From positions 27,418,137 through 27,482,136 of the forward strand of contig OY978530.1 in the NCBI GenBank assembly GCA_963854835.1: a stretch of DNA of 64,000 nucleotides. The letters are read 5' to 3'. The stretch is from Megamerina dolium. Lineage: Eukaryota; Arthropoda; Insecta; Diptera; Megamerinidae. The notes under the pieces were generated by a model. That model did no database searches, was not told the origin of the DNA, and saw only the letters and a program-made list of their open reading frames with translations. The first letter of the stretch is position 1. Every line of letters begins with the position of its first letter. The translations under genes and the position numbers were made by a program. Of the stretch, positions 43,972 through 55,919 are shown piece by piece.

Positions 43972-43974
<3 letters not shown>
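42325..43974 (+). mobile_element. Tc1-like DNA transposon, copy B
   Basis: It is exactly 1650 bp, like copy A, between TA at 42323-42324 and 43975-43976. The inverted repeats and inner motif copies are the same. TA repeats lie on both sides, so it inserted into a microsatellite. It lies in the presumed myoglianin intron, in antisense orientation to that gene. Confidence 0.95.
42696..43735 (+). pseudogene. Tc1 transposase, DD34E, one-base frameshift (copy B)
   Basis: The gene organisation is as in copy A, with FADESKF, YYQDNDPKHKS and SPDMNVIENLW. A single C is missing near 43239-43242, which ends the first frame after NLKPQ; the rest is open from 43244 to 43735. The lesion differs from that of copy A, which is intact at this point. 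Only about a dozen amino-acid differences are visible between copies. Confidence 0.93.

Positions 43975-44045
<71 letters not shown>
43975..44045. repeat. (TA)n microsatellite
   Basis: About 70 bp of TA repeat immediately after the Tc1 copy B. Confidence 0.95.
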
Positions 44046-44047
<2 letters not shown>

Positions 44048-44135
44048 CCGGTTAGCCGGTTCCGAACAACAGAGCTCTTGCGACATTTTTTCTGAGCTTT
44101 GTTACGGAGTTCTTTTAGAAGCTTTCCCATGGCCA
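44046..44135 (-). mobile_element. tRNA-derived SINE, internal fragment
   Basis: About 90 bp of SINE body (GCCGGTTCCGAAC, TTTCTGAGCTTTGTTACGGA, AGAAGCTTTCCCATGGC) lie between two TA-rich tracts. Both ends of the SINE are missing. Confidence 0.75.
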
Positions 44136-44149
44136 TATATATATATACA

Positions 44150-44721
44150 CAAGGTGCGTCAAGTATGTATTAAGACTCGAACTATATCTTAGCAACCAAG
44201 CGCGCCATCTATGTGTGTGAAAATGTGTGCTTCATCCTTCCTCTACTAACTGTCAAAATTTCATGGCAGCTGGTTGACATTTAATGTTTATTGACATTCA
44301 TTTTACAAATCACGTGTTCGTTTGATGTTGAAATGTTAACATGAAATTTAACATGAAATTTAACACACATCACTCATTGTTCGTCAATTTTTGGATCAGA
44401 GTCAGGTCTGTGTGTTGAATCACCCGCCGTATTCACCTGATTTGGCAACGTGCGACTTCTTTTTGTTCCTCAAAATTAAATTGCAGTTGAAAGGGTGCTT
44501 TTTTGACGACATTCAGACTATACAACGGGCTTCGACGAGGGCACTGGAGGCAATTCCGAAAAATGAGCTGGAACACGCGTTTGAATCGCTATTAAATCGA
44601 TGTAGCAAGTGTATTGAATCAGGAGGAGAATATTTCGAATAATTATATCGAAAAATTAGCAGATATCGTGTTTTAATTGTGTTTTATAGAGGCGGTCTTA
44701 ATATATAATTATCGCACCTTG
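44150..44721 (+). mobile_element. Mariner-derived non-autonomous element, copy B
   Basis: About 572 bp, with ends CAAGGTG and CACCTTG and TA at the right flank. It carries the C-terminal transposase remnant at 44391-44642 (VLNHPPYSPDLATCDFFLF and CSKCIESGGEYFE). The structure, including the place where the N-terminal and catalytic parts are missing, is the same as in copy A at 21990-22568. Confidence 0.88.
44391..44642 (+). pseudogene. Mariner transposase C-terminal remnant (copy B)
   Basis: An 83-codon frame homologous to 22069-22320 on the other strand, with the third catalytic Asp in SPDLATCDFF. It is in frame throughout, but there is no upstream enzyme. It is probably maintained only as part of the mobile unit. 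Confidence 0.82.
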
Positions 44722-44722
44722 T

Positions 44723-46263
<1,541 letters not shown>

Positions 46264-46281
46264 TATACACACACACACACA

Positions 46282-46340
<59 letters not shown>
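46264..46340. repeat. Compound (AC)n-(TA)n-(GT)n microsatellite
   Basis: TACACACACACACACACA, then about 45 bp of TA, then (GT)n ending at 46340 against the T run of the R1-clade element. The AC/GT part is probably the target of that element. Confidence 0.92.
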
Positions 46341-46356
<16 letters not shown>

Positions 46357-46610
46357 TTTGTATTCGAAGGGGGAATCTTTCTTAGATGGCATGTACGATT
46401 CATACTGTCCGCTAAAGGTACACCTCATTCGGGACCACGCCCAGTCAGTATTATCTTACTATGCTGGACTTGCGAACCAGTACGCCTACGTAATAAACCC
46501 TTAACTTCGACCTCTATAGCTTGTTTGTGTCCTGCGGGACCGCCGTTAAGCACTACTTCGCAGGACTGAGCTGAGCTAATATGCCTCTTCAAACATCCCG
46601 TACATGGCGT

Positions 46611-47975
46611 TCACACAGCTGCAGTTATATTTCTCCGCTGCCACTCCTCCTTCCTGAGCTCCTTGAGAGCTATTGCAGCCCATTCTTTCATCTTAAACCA
46701 CACCAAACTCGATCGCAGCATATGGCTCACAATGTTATCAGGTGTCATCCTTTCATTTATTATCTTCTCTATGGTCATTCTCTGCGTCTCAAATCTTAGG
46801 CAAAAGAAAAAGATATGCTGAGCGTTTTCGCCAACAGTGTTGTAGAATGAACATTCTGTCGCGTCATCATGACCGAATCTGTGGAGGTACTCTCTGAAAC
46901 AACCATGGCCCGTCAAAAACTGCGTAAGGTAGTAGTCTGTCTCTCCGTGTCCTCTTTCGACCCAAGCTTGCACGTTTCTGATGAGCCTGTGGGTCCACCT
47001 CCCTTTTCCTGCGGCGTCCCATTGACTTTGCCATTCGTCTAGGCTCGTCTGTCTCTCCTCTTTCCGTTCGGTTGCCGTTAACCGCCTATTCAGGCTTTTG
47101 GTTCTGTTATATACTCTGCCCAACTCCGAGGCCATTATGTCCGGCGGCATAATGCCAGATATAATACCGGCACCTTCTTGTGACACTGTCCTAAATGCAC
47201 ATGCAACTATAATAGCGCTTAACCTGAAAACTATCTTCGCCTTCTTCGAGTATGTTTTTTGCCGCAGAGCTGCCCCCCATATAGGCGCCGCGTACATCAG
47301 TATTGATTGACTAACTTTAGCCAGGAGCGCTCTCCTACTCTGGCTGGGGCCACCAATGTTGGCCATGATTCTCGTCAGAGCCGCTGTCATTGTTGCCGCC
47401 TTACCGCAGGCTTTTTCGATATGCGCCTTGAAGTTGAGCCTCGTATCAATCATTACACCTAGATATCTCAACGAAGGTTGCGTTGTAATGTTGTAGCCGT
47501 CAATGTTTAGGGTGATTTTTTCGAGTTTTTTCCTGCTCGTGATAAGTACAGCCTCTGTTTTCTGTACCGCAAGCTGGAGCTTTGTCGTCGTGAGCCAATC
47601 CTTAATTTTCGAAGCTGTCTCTCTGCAGATGCTCTGAACTTGGGAGAGCTCCTTCGCAACGATCGTCACGGCAATGTCGTCCGCGTAGCCAATTATCTGG
47701 GCTTCTTTTGGCAATGGAAGGTTTAACACCCCATCGTACAGCACGTTCCACAGTATCGGGCCAAGTACAGATCCCTGCGGCACTCCACCCGTCACTACGT
47801 AGCTTTTGGGCCCTTCGTCCGTGTCATACAACAGTGGTCTGTCAGACAGATAACTATTTATTATTCGCATTAGGTACGCTGGCGTTTCCTTTGCCTCCAA
47901 TGCCCTCATAATAAGATGCCAGTGTGCCGAGTTGAAGGCATTTTGTACGTCTAGTGTCACTACTGCACTGCCTTC
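46611..47975 (-). pseudogene. R1-clade RT and C-terminal domain (5'-deleted, otherwise open)
   Basis: An uninterrupted frame of about 450 codons contains TLDVQNAFNSAHWHLIMRAL (first catalytic Asp), GGVPQGSVLGPILWNVLYDG, the catalytic GYADDIAVTIV, LRYLGVMIDTRLNFKAHIEK, then TQFLTGHGCFREYLHRFGHD and a CSFYNTVGENAQHIFFFC tail, where the second Cys of the usual CxxC is Tyr. No initiator ATG belongs to it, because the frame begins at the deletion junction. That the RT-side frame is still fully open suggests a fairly recent insertion. Confidence 0.87.
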
Positions 47976-48661
47976 TTCTTAGGGTTCTGCGTTTTGCGTT
48001 TGACCTGCGCCCAGCTCTCTGTTTTCTTTTTCTCTTTGGCAGGACTATTATTGCCTCCATCGCTTTTGCTCGTGTTATCCGTCGGCTTTTGCACTTCCTC
48101 GTGAGTGGCTCTGTTCCTCTTGGGTGGTGTTTTCCGTGTCAGCTGCTCGTCCTCGCGGGGCCTCTTCGGCGTTGATCCTATAGATGTTAGCCTGAGGGGA
48201 ACATTTCGTCTATTTTCTTTGCTTTTATTATACTCTTCTCGGGCACGTTCGTGAAGTCGCGTTACTGAACTGAGCAGATCCCTGATTTGGTTGTTGATTG
48301 ATCGTTGCGGTAGTCGCATGGCTTCAGTCAACTTCCTGATTGCCTCACCTAATTCTGACATGATATCGGCACTCGATTGCGTCGTTGTAGCCATAGGCGT
48401 GCTATCTTGCATCGCAGGTGGCGAAGACTTTGCTCTTACTGGCTTTTCCGCAGTTTTCGGCGACCGCACCAGTCTTGGTGCACGCTTAAAAGGGTCAGCT
48501 TCGACAGTTTTGCCATCTTCACTCGGTATCGGTGTCTTCTTGGGCGGCTCAGCTCCAGGTATCTTGCTACCACCATCGCAAGGACTTTGAGTACCACTGC
48601 TCATGGTGATGCCATCTATATTGCTGCTATTGTTTTTGTTGTTTCTCAATTTGTTATCCAT
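47960..48661 (-). pseudogene. R1-clade ORF1 N-terminal part
   Basis: A frame of 233 codons starts MDNKLRNNKNNSSNIDG. It is rich in Pro, Ser and Lys and contains a predicted coiled segment, ADIMSELGEAIRKLTEAMRL, and basic patches (KRPREDEQLTRKTPPKRNR). It stops at 47960 where it fuses to the RT frame. The CCHC knuckles expected at the end of ORF1 are missing. Role in the family: RNA binding and RNP formation. Confidence 0.75.
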
Positions 48662-49354
48662 TTACTTTCTGTACCAGCGCATCGTGTGTAGGGGGGCGGG
48701 CCGAAATAGACAGGAGCGGGTATACCCTCGGGGACAATGCCCCTACCCCAGTTCCCTGAGGCCTGTCCTTCGCTTTACCGGTTCCGGAAAACACGGACGA
48801 ACCGGCGCTCGCCCGGAGCAACGCAGGCTACAACTCCTGCGTCCAATACACACTTCCTGACTAAGGCCCGAAGGGGCTGGTTACTGATACCCACCGCGGC
48901 TAACACCTCGGCAGAGGAAGCTCACATCACCTTCATCCTCCCAACAGCAGAGAAAGCTGTTGAGGTTCTGAAGGACTCCCAGTGCGCCGCGGAGTATACC
49001 GATCGATTTAACAGCCGCACCTAACATGGTGTACAGACGCTGACCAGGAAGCCGTCCATTATGGAAACCGTCGCGCCTGGGTTTTTTTATAACTCATCAT
49101 GCCCAAGCATGATGAGGGGGACACATAATTCAAAGAGGCGGTGTCGGCTCGCCACTGTCACAGGAATTTCATAGGACGCGCTTTTATACCGCCTCCTCCA
49201 TTCCTGCCGCTCATCGTCGGGGATTGCTTATTCGTTTAAACTTATCTCGCAATTAACCTGCTACTACAGGCCGTCCGGCTATCCGCGACCTGCCGACCCC
49301 CCCGGTAGCTTAGAGCCCAGCTATAGTACCCGATCCCGTAGGATCAGACCGTCC

Positions 49355-49356
<2 letters not shown>
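48662..49356 (-). other. 5' UTR of the R1-clade element
   Basis: A GC-rich 690-bp segment, unlike its AT-rich surroundings, upstream of ORF1. It has no long frame with known motifs. A plus-strand 95-codon frame at 48737-49024 has no recognised domain and is probably a shadow. An inverted repeat CATCATGC...GCATGATG lies at about 49095-49112. Confidence 0.65.

Positions 49357-49396
<40 letters not shown>
49357..49396. repeat. (GT)n microsatellite
   Basis: About 40 bp of GT repeat forming the 5'-side flank of the R1-clade element. Confidence 0.95.
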
Positions 49397-49399
<3 letters not shown>

Positions 49400-49439
49400 A
49401 ACATATATATGTACGTGGACAACTTTGCGGAAGGATTTG

Positions 49440-50001
49440 GGTGTAAAACCTTTTACCTTTTCCACTTTTTTATCGGAAAATTGTGTTCAGCGACGAAGCT
49501 AATTTCTGGTTGAATGGATACATGAACAATCAAAATTGCTATATTTGGTGTGAAGATCAGCCAGAAGCATTGCTAGAACTGCCAATGCATTCCGAAAAAT
49601 GCGCTGTTTGGTGTGGATTATAGTTTGGTGAACAGCTTATTTCACCTTTGGGGCCGGTCAATTGGCCGCCTAGATCATGCGAGTTAAAGCTTTATACTAT
49701 TTTTAGTGGGGTTATGTTAAGACTCATGTCTATGGCGACAAGCCCGCAGCGGTTGACGCACTGGAAGCCAATATTGAAGAATGTATTCGTGAGATACCGG
49801 CCGATATGTTGGAGAGACTATGCCAAAATTGGACCCAGCGTATGAATCATTTAAAATCATATTTACCATGAACCATGAAATCATCTTTAAACATTGAATT
49901 ATATAGATCGTTCTATCGACTCAACTATATATTTCATACATACCGCTAAATTTTATGTGTTGTTTTTAATCAAATCCGAAGGCTCTTAAAAAATCACCCT
50001 G
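49440..50001 (+). mobile_element. IS630/mariner-superfamily relic, copy D2
   Basis: The segment encodes VFSDEANFWLNGYMNNQNCY and IWCEDQPEALLELP with the first Asp, then AVWCGL. A deletion is followed by LGPVNWPPRSCELK, and in another frame GYVKTHVYGDKPAAVDALEA with a C-terminal REIPADMLERLCQNWTQRM. The end AAAAATCACCCTG is followed by TA at 50002. The last 220 bp match D1 at 13620-13840. The second Asp block is deleted and the 5' end is missing. Confidence 0.75.
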
Positions 50002-50530
50002 TATATATATATATTATTTCGTTCATCAAATTTCCTAATTCGAAAAAATTATGTAGTAAATAAAAGAGAATTCTTGGAAAAATATTCCTTAGCGTAAGAG
50101 TTTGCTTATTAATTGGAAGCAATAATTAGAAATATTGTAGTTTACAGTAATGTTTATTTCTAATTAATCCTGGTCCCCGTAGATTGACACGGTAAATATA
50201 AGTAGACTGTATTAATTTCTGCTCTTAGACTCAACGTAACACATTTCTGTATTCGGACCGAGTAAGGTCATTCCAAAAACTTCCACAACGCCACATTGCT
50301 GAAATCTCGCTTAGCACTTATGATATATTGGGCATATTGACAATTGACTAACCATTTCACAATAACGCTTGGAGTAAGATTACACACAATAAGAATTTAA
50401 AAGACTTTCAAAAGCATATTAACAAAATTGTAACAGATAAAATATTCTTAAAAATTAATAAATTCTTTGCCGTCATCTTCGTTTTTTGTTATTGTTTCTT
50501 GAGTGTGAAAACGACGATTTCACAAGACAC
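50002..50530. other. Unassigned AT-rich stretch
   Basis: It begins with a short TA tract. No coding or element signature is visible. Confidence 0.45.
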
Positions 50531-51730
50531 TCCGCTGTTTGCTCGTAGATGGCGTTAGTGAGCATATTGAGTTATTATCGACTGTGCATCCTTTTTTTTA
50601 TGAGTTCGACACCTGTTTATATCAATTAGTAAACATCATCTGTGATTTCATACAACAACATACATTTTTCCTCGTATAATCATGTCTAGTTTCGTGCCAA
50701 AAAAAGAGCATATGCCGGAAGCTCTACTTTTGTGCTTCAATTTGAAGAAAACTGCTGCTGAGTCGCATCGAATGCTTGTGGAGGCTTATGGTGACAGTGC
50801 GCTATCGGAAACCACTTGCAGAGACTGGTTTCGTCGGTTCAAAGAACGCCATTTTGACTTGAGTGGCAAGAAGCGTAAAAATAGACCCAGAAAAGTTGAC
50901 GACCATGATTTGCAGGCTATTTTGGATGAGGACGACACCCAATCGCGACAAATGCTTGCCGAACAGTTAGGTGTTACACAACAAGCCAATTCTTTGGGCC
51001 GAAGGAGGGATGGTTGAAAAATTTGTAAAATGGGTACCCCATGAATTGAACGATAGGCAGATGGAGCGACGCCAAAACACATGGGAAATCTTGCTTGCTA
51101 GACAAAAACCAAAGTCGTTCCTGCATCTTGTGGTGACTTGCGATGAAAAGTGGATATACTTTGAGAATCCTAAACGAAAAAAATCGTGGGCGATCCCGGC
51201 CAACCAGCAACTTCTTCTCCAAGACCAAATCGCTTGGACGCAAGACGATCCTGTGCGTTTGGTGGGATCAGCAGGGTGTCATCTACTACGTGCTGTTGAA
51301 ACCTGGTAAAACTGTCAATGCTCACCGCTACCACCAACAACTAGTGAAATTGCGCCGTGCTTTTTCTCCACGACAATGCACACATCAAAACTGGTCCAAA
51401 ACTACTTGGACACACATCAATTAGAAGGTGCTACCTTATCCCGCTTATTCACCAGACCTGGTCCCTTCTGACTATTACCTGTTTTCGTCGATGGGTCACG
51501 CGCTCGCCGAACAGCACTTCGATTCGTATGAAGACGTCGGAAAATGGCTTGACGAGTGGTTTGCCTCGAAAAATGAGGAATTCTTTTGGCATGGTATGCA
51601 GAAATTGCCCGAGAGATGGGAAAAATGTATAGCTAGTGAGGGCAAATACTTTGAATAAATTAATTTTTGGGTTTCTATGAAAAAAAAAATGTGTGTTTTT
51701 TTTACTGCGGTTTTAAGCTTGTACACGTGG
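50531..51730 (+). mobile_element. Mauritiana-type mariner, copy M4
   Basis: About 1200 bp. The left inverted repeat is lost: the match begins at TCCGCTGTTTGCTCGTAG, just inside it. The right repeat TTTTAAGCTTGTACACGTGG ends at 51730 before TA. It is on the plus strand, antisense to the myoglianin exon. Confidence 0.88.
50682..51658 (+). pseudogene. Mariner transposase (DD34D), frameshifted (M4)
   Basis: It starts MSSFVPKKEHMPEALLLCFN and carries the aberrant QANSLGRRRDG segment also present in M3. The other frames hold VVTCDEKWIYFENPKRKKSW (first Asp), LCVWWDQQGVIYYVLLKPGK, LFLHDNAH (second Asp), [20 protein letters not shown] (third Asp) and the C-terminal [17 protein letters not shown] ending at 51658. 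About four frameshifts separate these parts, and about 50 bp before the second Asp are deleted. All three Asp blocks survive in the DNA. Confidence 0.88.
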
Positions 51731-52194
51731 TATATGAAGTATCAAAGAGCATAGTCACAGTCATACAATAGATATAGTGCATTAAAAAAAACCATTATTA
51801 GAATTATAAAGATAGTAAGTTAAAATATACAGTATATTCAGTATAGAGTATATCTATAGTATATCCTAATAAAAAATACATTATTTTAAATAATTGCAGT
51901 AAGCTAATATAGTATGTTAATCTTAAGCTTGTCAAAAGCTTGTCAAATTTTTGTAAAAGGCTATATATTAATTGTAAATAAACATTACTCTCTAACAAAT
52001 GAGTTAAAAATTATAATACAAATAAAGCAACTTCATTTTCACACATAAGAGAAATGAAGAATTGCACAAACATTATTATTGCTGTAAAAAGAACTGACCG
52101 CATTCATAGTCAATTATGACTGCACACGACATAATTGTACCGTGGAGACGGTCAATGCCAATCGATATTTGTCAGTTAAATATTTAAACCTTGC
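51731..52194. other. Unassigned AT-rich stretch
   Basis: Low-complexity AT-rich DNA with no gene or element recognised. Confidence 0.45.
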
Positions 52195-52566
52195 TGTAAC
52201 AATATACTAATAATAAGCAATAAGCAATTTTGTAACATTTAATTCTATTTGAATAACCTTGTTCGATCACTGGATTCTGTTAATAATAATTGCAACACTT
52301 ATTTTGTACAACTATATACAGCAACAAATTATTAAATCAACTCTATTTACAATAACAGTCTAATGTATTTGCAACTTTTGCCTCTGATACTGTACCAATG
52401 TTTGTTCAATCACGTTCGGAATTCAATTGAATTCATTTGTCAACAACTGGCCCTATTTATATTCTGTGGCAACACTTCAGAATCTTCCTTTATCGTAGTC
52501 TTCCTTTTTCTTTCTCGTTGGCTTGTTCTGGTTATCGCCTATTTCTTTTTGATGACATTCGTTACA
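52195..52566 (-). repeat. 3' LTR of Gypsy family A
   Basis: The 372-bp segment starts TGTAAC and ends GTTACA on the minus strand. It is preceded on that strand by the purine tract AAGAGGGCAG and contains a TATAAATAG box (plus-strand 52453-52461). It directly follows the end of the integrase-side sequence. The other LTR is out of the window, so the call rests on position, termini and the purine tract. Confidence 0.65.
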
Positions 52567-52569
52567 CTG

Positions 52570-53750
52570 CCCTCTTAACCTTGTTCGTCCCGAACAGGTT
52601 TTTATACTTCCTCCCGATATGGTGCAAGTCGCTTCAAGTGCAATACTTTAATCTTTGCTCTTTTATTCCAGGCACGTTGAATACAATACACTATGTCATT
52701 TATCTTTGCTATAATCTCCTTCCCAATGAGTCTGTAGCTTAGGGGACAGACCCTTCTCTCGTTGTGGATTATGAAGCATTACAAGCTCTCCTTCATAGAA
52801 CCCTTTTGAATTTGCTTTCAAGTCATACCTGGCCTTCATCTTATCGATTATTATCTGCGACCGCTCTCTGACGAACTGATGTACTTGATCCAACTGTTCC
52901 CGCTTTTCGTTAGTGTAGTTACCGTCGGTTGATGTGCTTGGTGTTGTTATTCCAAATTTTAAATCAGTTGGCAATCTTAACTCGTTTCCAAAAATTGGCA
53001 TTGCTGGTGTAGTAGCAGTCGTATCACGTTGGGCGCATCGATATGCCATGAAGAACATTGGTATATGTACATACCAGACTCCAGAATTTATCTACGACTT
53101 TTCTCAAATGTTCCTCCAAGGTACGGTTAAATCGTTCTACCATGCCATCAGATTGTGGATGCAAAGGTGTTTTACGAGTTTTGTATATACCCTACATACG
53201 GCACATCCCTTGGAATATAACTGATTCGAAATTTCGACCTTGGTCTGAGTGTAATTCCATCGGTACACCAAAACGAGTAATCCATTGGTTAACGAATACA
53301 TCCGCAACTGTACTGGCTTCCTGATTTTGAATGGGGTATACTTCAGGCCAATTACTGAAGTAATCTATAAGCACCAGAACACATTTGTTCTCTGCGTTGC
53401 TTATTGGAAATGGTCCAACTATGGCCATAGTAATTCGCTCAAATGGAGTACCCACGGTGTATTGGTGCATCTTATCTCGATTTTTCTTATTGGGACCTAT
53501 GGCCATTGCACATTGCTTACACTTCCGAATCCAATCAGCGACATGGTTATGACATCCAACCCAATAATATCGTTTCTTTCTTTTATCGACGGTTTTGGTG
53601 ATTCCCAAATGCCCTCTACTGGAAGCATTGTGATACTCAGTTATCACTTCGTTTATTCTTGCCTTGGGTACCACTAGAAGAACATTGGTGATTTTCCCAT
53701 CTTCACTTTTCAATGCTCGGAATAGACATCCATCTCTGAAGTGCATGCTT
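52570..53750 (-). pseudogene. Gypsy family A integrase (broken)
   Basis: Starting at 53746, the zinc-binding domain reads EYHNASSRGHLGITKTVDKR then WVGCHNHVADWIRKCKQCAM. The core has TMAIVGPFP, where the usual first catalytic Asp is Ala. It also has MELHSDQGRNFESVIF (second Asp) and, after a frameshift near 53192, HPQSDGMVERFNRTLEEHLR with the catalytic Glu. The C-terminal module VMLHNPQREKGLSPKLQTHW follows, and a shifted frame ends near 52640. The family enzyme inserts the cDNA; this copy is inactive. Confidence 0.82.
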
Positions 53751-53925
53751 TGCCACTGCGTCCAGTATGCATTTGCTATTGGACTTTCTCGGCTGCAAGG
53801 ACGACGAGATAGAGCGTCCGCGTTGCCGTGATGTTATCCTTTACGGTGCTCGATTGTAAAGACACAACTCTTCAGCAGTTCAATCCAACGCGCCAATTGT
53901 CCTTCTGAGTCCTTCCAGTATAAAT
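53751..53925 (-). pseudogene. Gypsy family A RNase H C-terminus and linker
   Basis: The minus strand reads KDSEGQLARWIELLKSCVFT then IEHRKG, stop, HHGNADALSRRPCSRESP. This is the standard end of Gypsy RNase H followed by the linker to integrase. Beyond about 53925 the match fades. The missing centre of RNase H is not found, because the inserted block begins there. Confidence 0.8.
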
Positions 53926-54008
53926 AAAACATCATGTTCTCGAAGATTTCAGTAGCGTCTACTTGCAAGCAACATCTATATGTCTGGAAGAATACATCTC
54001 TAAGCTAG

Positions 54009-54366
54009 TGTAATGACGTAAAAAGTGTAATGATGGACTAACTAGCTAAGCTAACCACTAAATATCTTTTCAGTCCAAGCGTCAGTCAAAGCGGTTGCAC
54101 CGCTCCTTCAATAGACAGCTCGTGTGTTGCCACAACAAGCTTGACATTAATGAGAATAAACCACAGCGTATTAGTGTTAGTTTAATTCTGAATTTTATTT
54201 TCGAATATGGGCTCTATTTATACCACATAATTCTTTCCAGAATTTCCAATATTCCCATCCATTTCCATATGCTGACCTAGATCAATCAACACCTAGGTTG
54301 CAGCAAAAACCAATGCTTAGATTTGGGTTAATTGGTCATACATACATAACACTTAGAGTGGCGACA
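54009..54366 (-). repeat. Possible solo LTR
   Basis: A 358-bp segment starts TGTCGCCACTCTAAGTG and ends CGTCATTACA on the minus strand. It has a TATAAATAG box about 150 bp from its start (plus-strand CTATTTATA near 54212). Such termini and a TATA box fit an LTR of the Gypsy type. No matching direct duplication flanks it and no internal region is attached, so this remains tentative. Confidence 0.4.
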
Positions 54367-54639
54367 CAATAATTCATAATTGTGTAAACACAATATAATG
54401 ATATTCTATATCAATGCAAGTGATCGAAAATATCAGTATATCATGTGGCCTCTGCATTTCAAGAAAAGCGAAATGTAAACAAAAGTGAAACAAAAATAGA
54501 TATATATGTATGACCATGTATGTACATAATGATATACATATGTGTAGTTGATACAAACATATTTGTATGTACGTAATGTATTTTTGTACAGTACAGTATA
54601 TTGCTACGCACAATGGTATGCATATGCGATGATATGGTA
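54367..54639. other. Unassigned AT-rich stretch
   Basis: Short repeats of GTATGTA and ATATGTG type are present. No element is recognised. Confidence 0.45.
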
Positions 54640-55919
54640 CCACTACACTAGTAATATCTGCGATATACTGTCCCCGAAGATACAGTATTTCCGAACAGCA
54701 ATATAAAGAATTTTTCTCAACTCTTGGTAGCAAATTCTTGGTTGCTGGCGATTTCAACGCCAAACACACTCACTGGGGCTCCCGCTTAATAACTCCAAAA
54801 GGCAGGAGATTATGTTCAGATGGAAAATATCTCCACAGAGTGTAATTATGATCTATCATCTGACCACTCACCCACGGTAATATCTATAAAATCACCAAGA
54901 AAATAGACTGGTTGAAATTTAAGAAATATATAAATTCCCATCTTCCTCTGAGTACTGTATTAAGAAATGGACACGATGTAGACTCAGCACTCGAAAAATT
55001 CAACCAGCTGCTCTCATAAGCTCTCAGCTCAGCCACCTGCACAAAGGTATGCAAGCAATCAAACTATAGCCCATACACACCAGCCGACATTGAATTGCTA
55101 GTAAGACAGAAAAGAAGACTCCGAAGACAATAGCAAGAATTCAGATCACCGAATCTGAAAACACAGCTACAGCACTACACTCGAAAGTTAAAGCAAGCCT
55201 TAAAAAATAAAAACAACAAAGAGTTAGAAGAGCATATAGCGAAATTAACACCTGGTGAAGCGTCAGACTACTCTTTGTGGAAATCAGCAAAAAACTCAAA
55301 TCGGCCAATTCTCACTGATTCCCCCATCCGTTTGAGTGACGGTAATTGGGCTAGAAGCAACTGTGAGAAGGGTTTGGCTTCTGCAACCCACCTAAAAAGT
55401 GTGTTTACACCTAATCCACCCTCTTTACAGCCCTCATTACCAAAATTAACTTCTCAACCTTGCTCAATAACGCTCAAAATTAAAAAAAAGGTCATATTCA
55501 AAGCAATTTATAAAGATTTAAACCCAAAAAAATCACCTGGTCCAGATAAAATTACCGGTAAAATGATAAAAGAGCTACGTCCGGCTTCAGTAATTCATCT
55601 CATGCACATTTTCAATGCTATCCTTCGTATTAAACACTATCCCGAATACTGGAAAACTTCAAAAATGATTATGATAGCAAAACCAGGAAAAGACCCTACA
55701 AAAGTTGCATCTTACAGACCAATCAGCCTCCTGCCTCTACTCACTAAAGTATTCGAAAAGCTACTTGTCATGAATATAACTTTATTTATTAATCTCAACC
55801 AACTGATTCCTTAACATAATAAGGAACACTTTTGAAGAAAAAAAGTATTGCTCAGCTGTCTTTCTTGATATCACTCAAGCCTTCGATAAAGTATGGCACG
55901 ATGGCCTTATTTACAAATC
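54640..55919 (+). pseudogene. Jockey family B endonuclease and RT start (unit 1)
   Basis: The endonuclease C-terminus and linker carry several stops. The RT frame 55275-55814 is open (ILTDSPIRLSDGNWARSN, KKSPGPDKITGKMIKELRP, KPGKDPTKVASYRPISLLP) and stops at LNQLIP. After a deletion, FLDITQAFDKVWHDGLIYK remains. A 130-bp deletion then brings it to the RTE insertion at ATTGG (55919-55923). Confidence 0.82.

Larger units (their letters stand above)
46341..49356 (-). mobile_element. R1-clade non-LTR retrotransposon in a microsatellite (internally deleted)
   Basis: The poly(A) tail is the T run at 46341-46359. The GC-rich 5' UTR ends at 49356. Both ends abut (GT)n on the plus strand (46322-46340 and 49357-49396). 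The coding part has an ORF1 start (47960-48661) joined to the RT (46611-47975), so the ORF1 C-terminus, the endonuclease and the RT N-terminus are gone. The RT and Cys/His tail are R1-like. Insertion into AC-type repeats is known for the Waldo and Mino families of the R1 clade. Confidence 0.85.

Noticed and set aside
48291..48860. Plus-strand ORFs opposite R1-clade ORF1
   Set aside because: Shadows: the minus strand carries the coherent low-complexity ORF1 joined to RT.
52195..54366. Reading the LTRs at 52195 and 54009 as a pair of one element
   Set aside because: Their termini and sequences differ, and the pol between them is in the wrong arrangement for a complete element.
54374..54769. 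Minus-strand ORF of 131 codons as an upstream myoglianin exon
   Set aside because: No resemblance to a TGF-beta prodomain, and it overlaps the Jockey B endonuclease start on the other strand.
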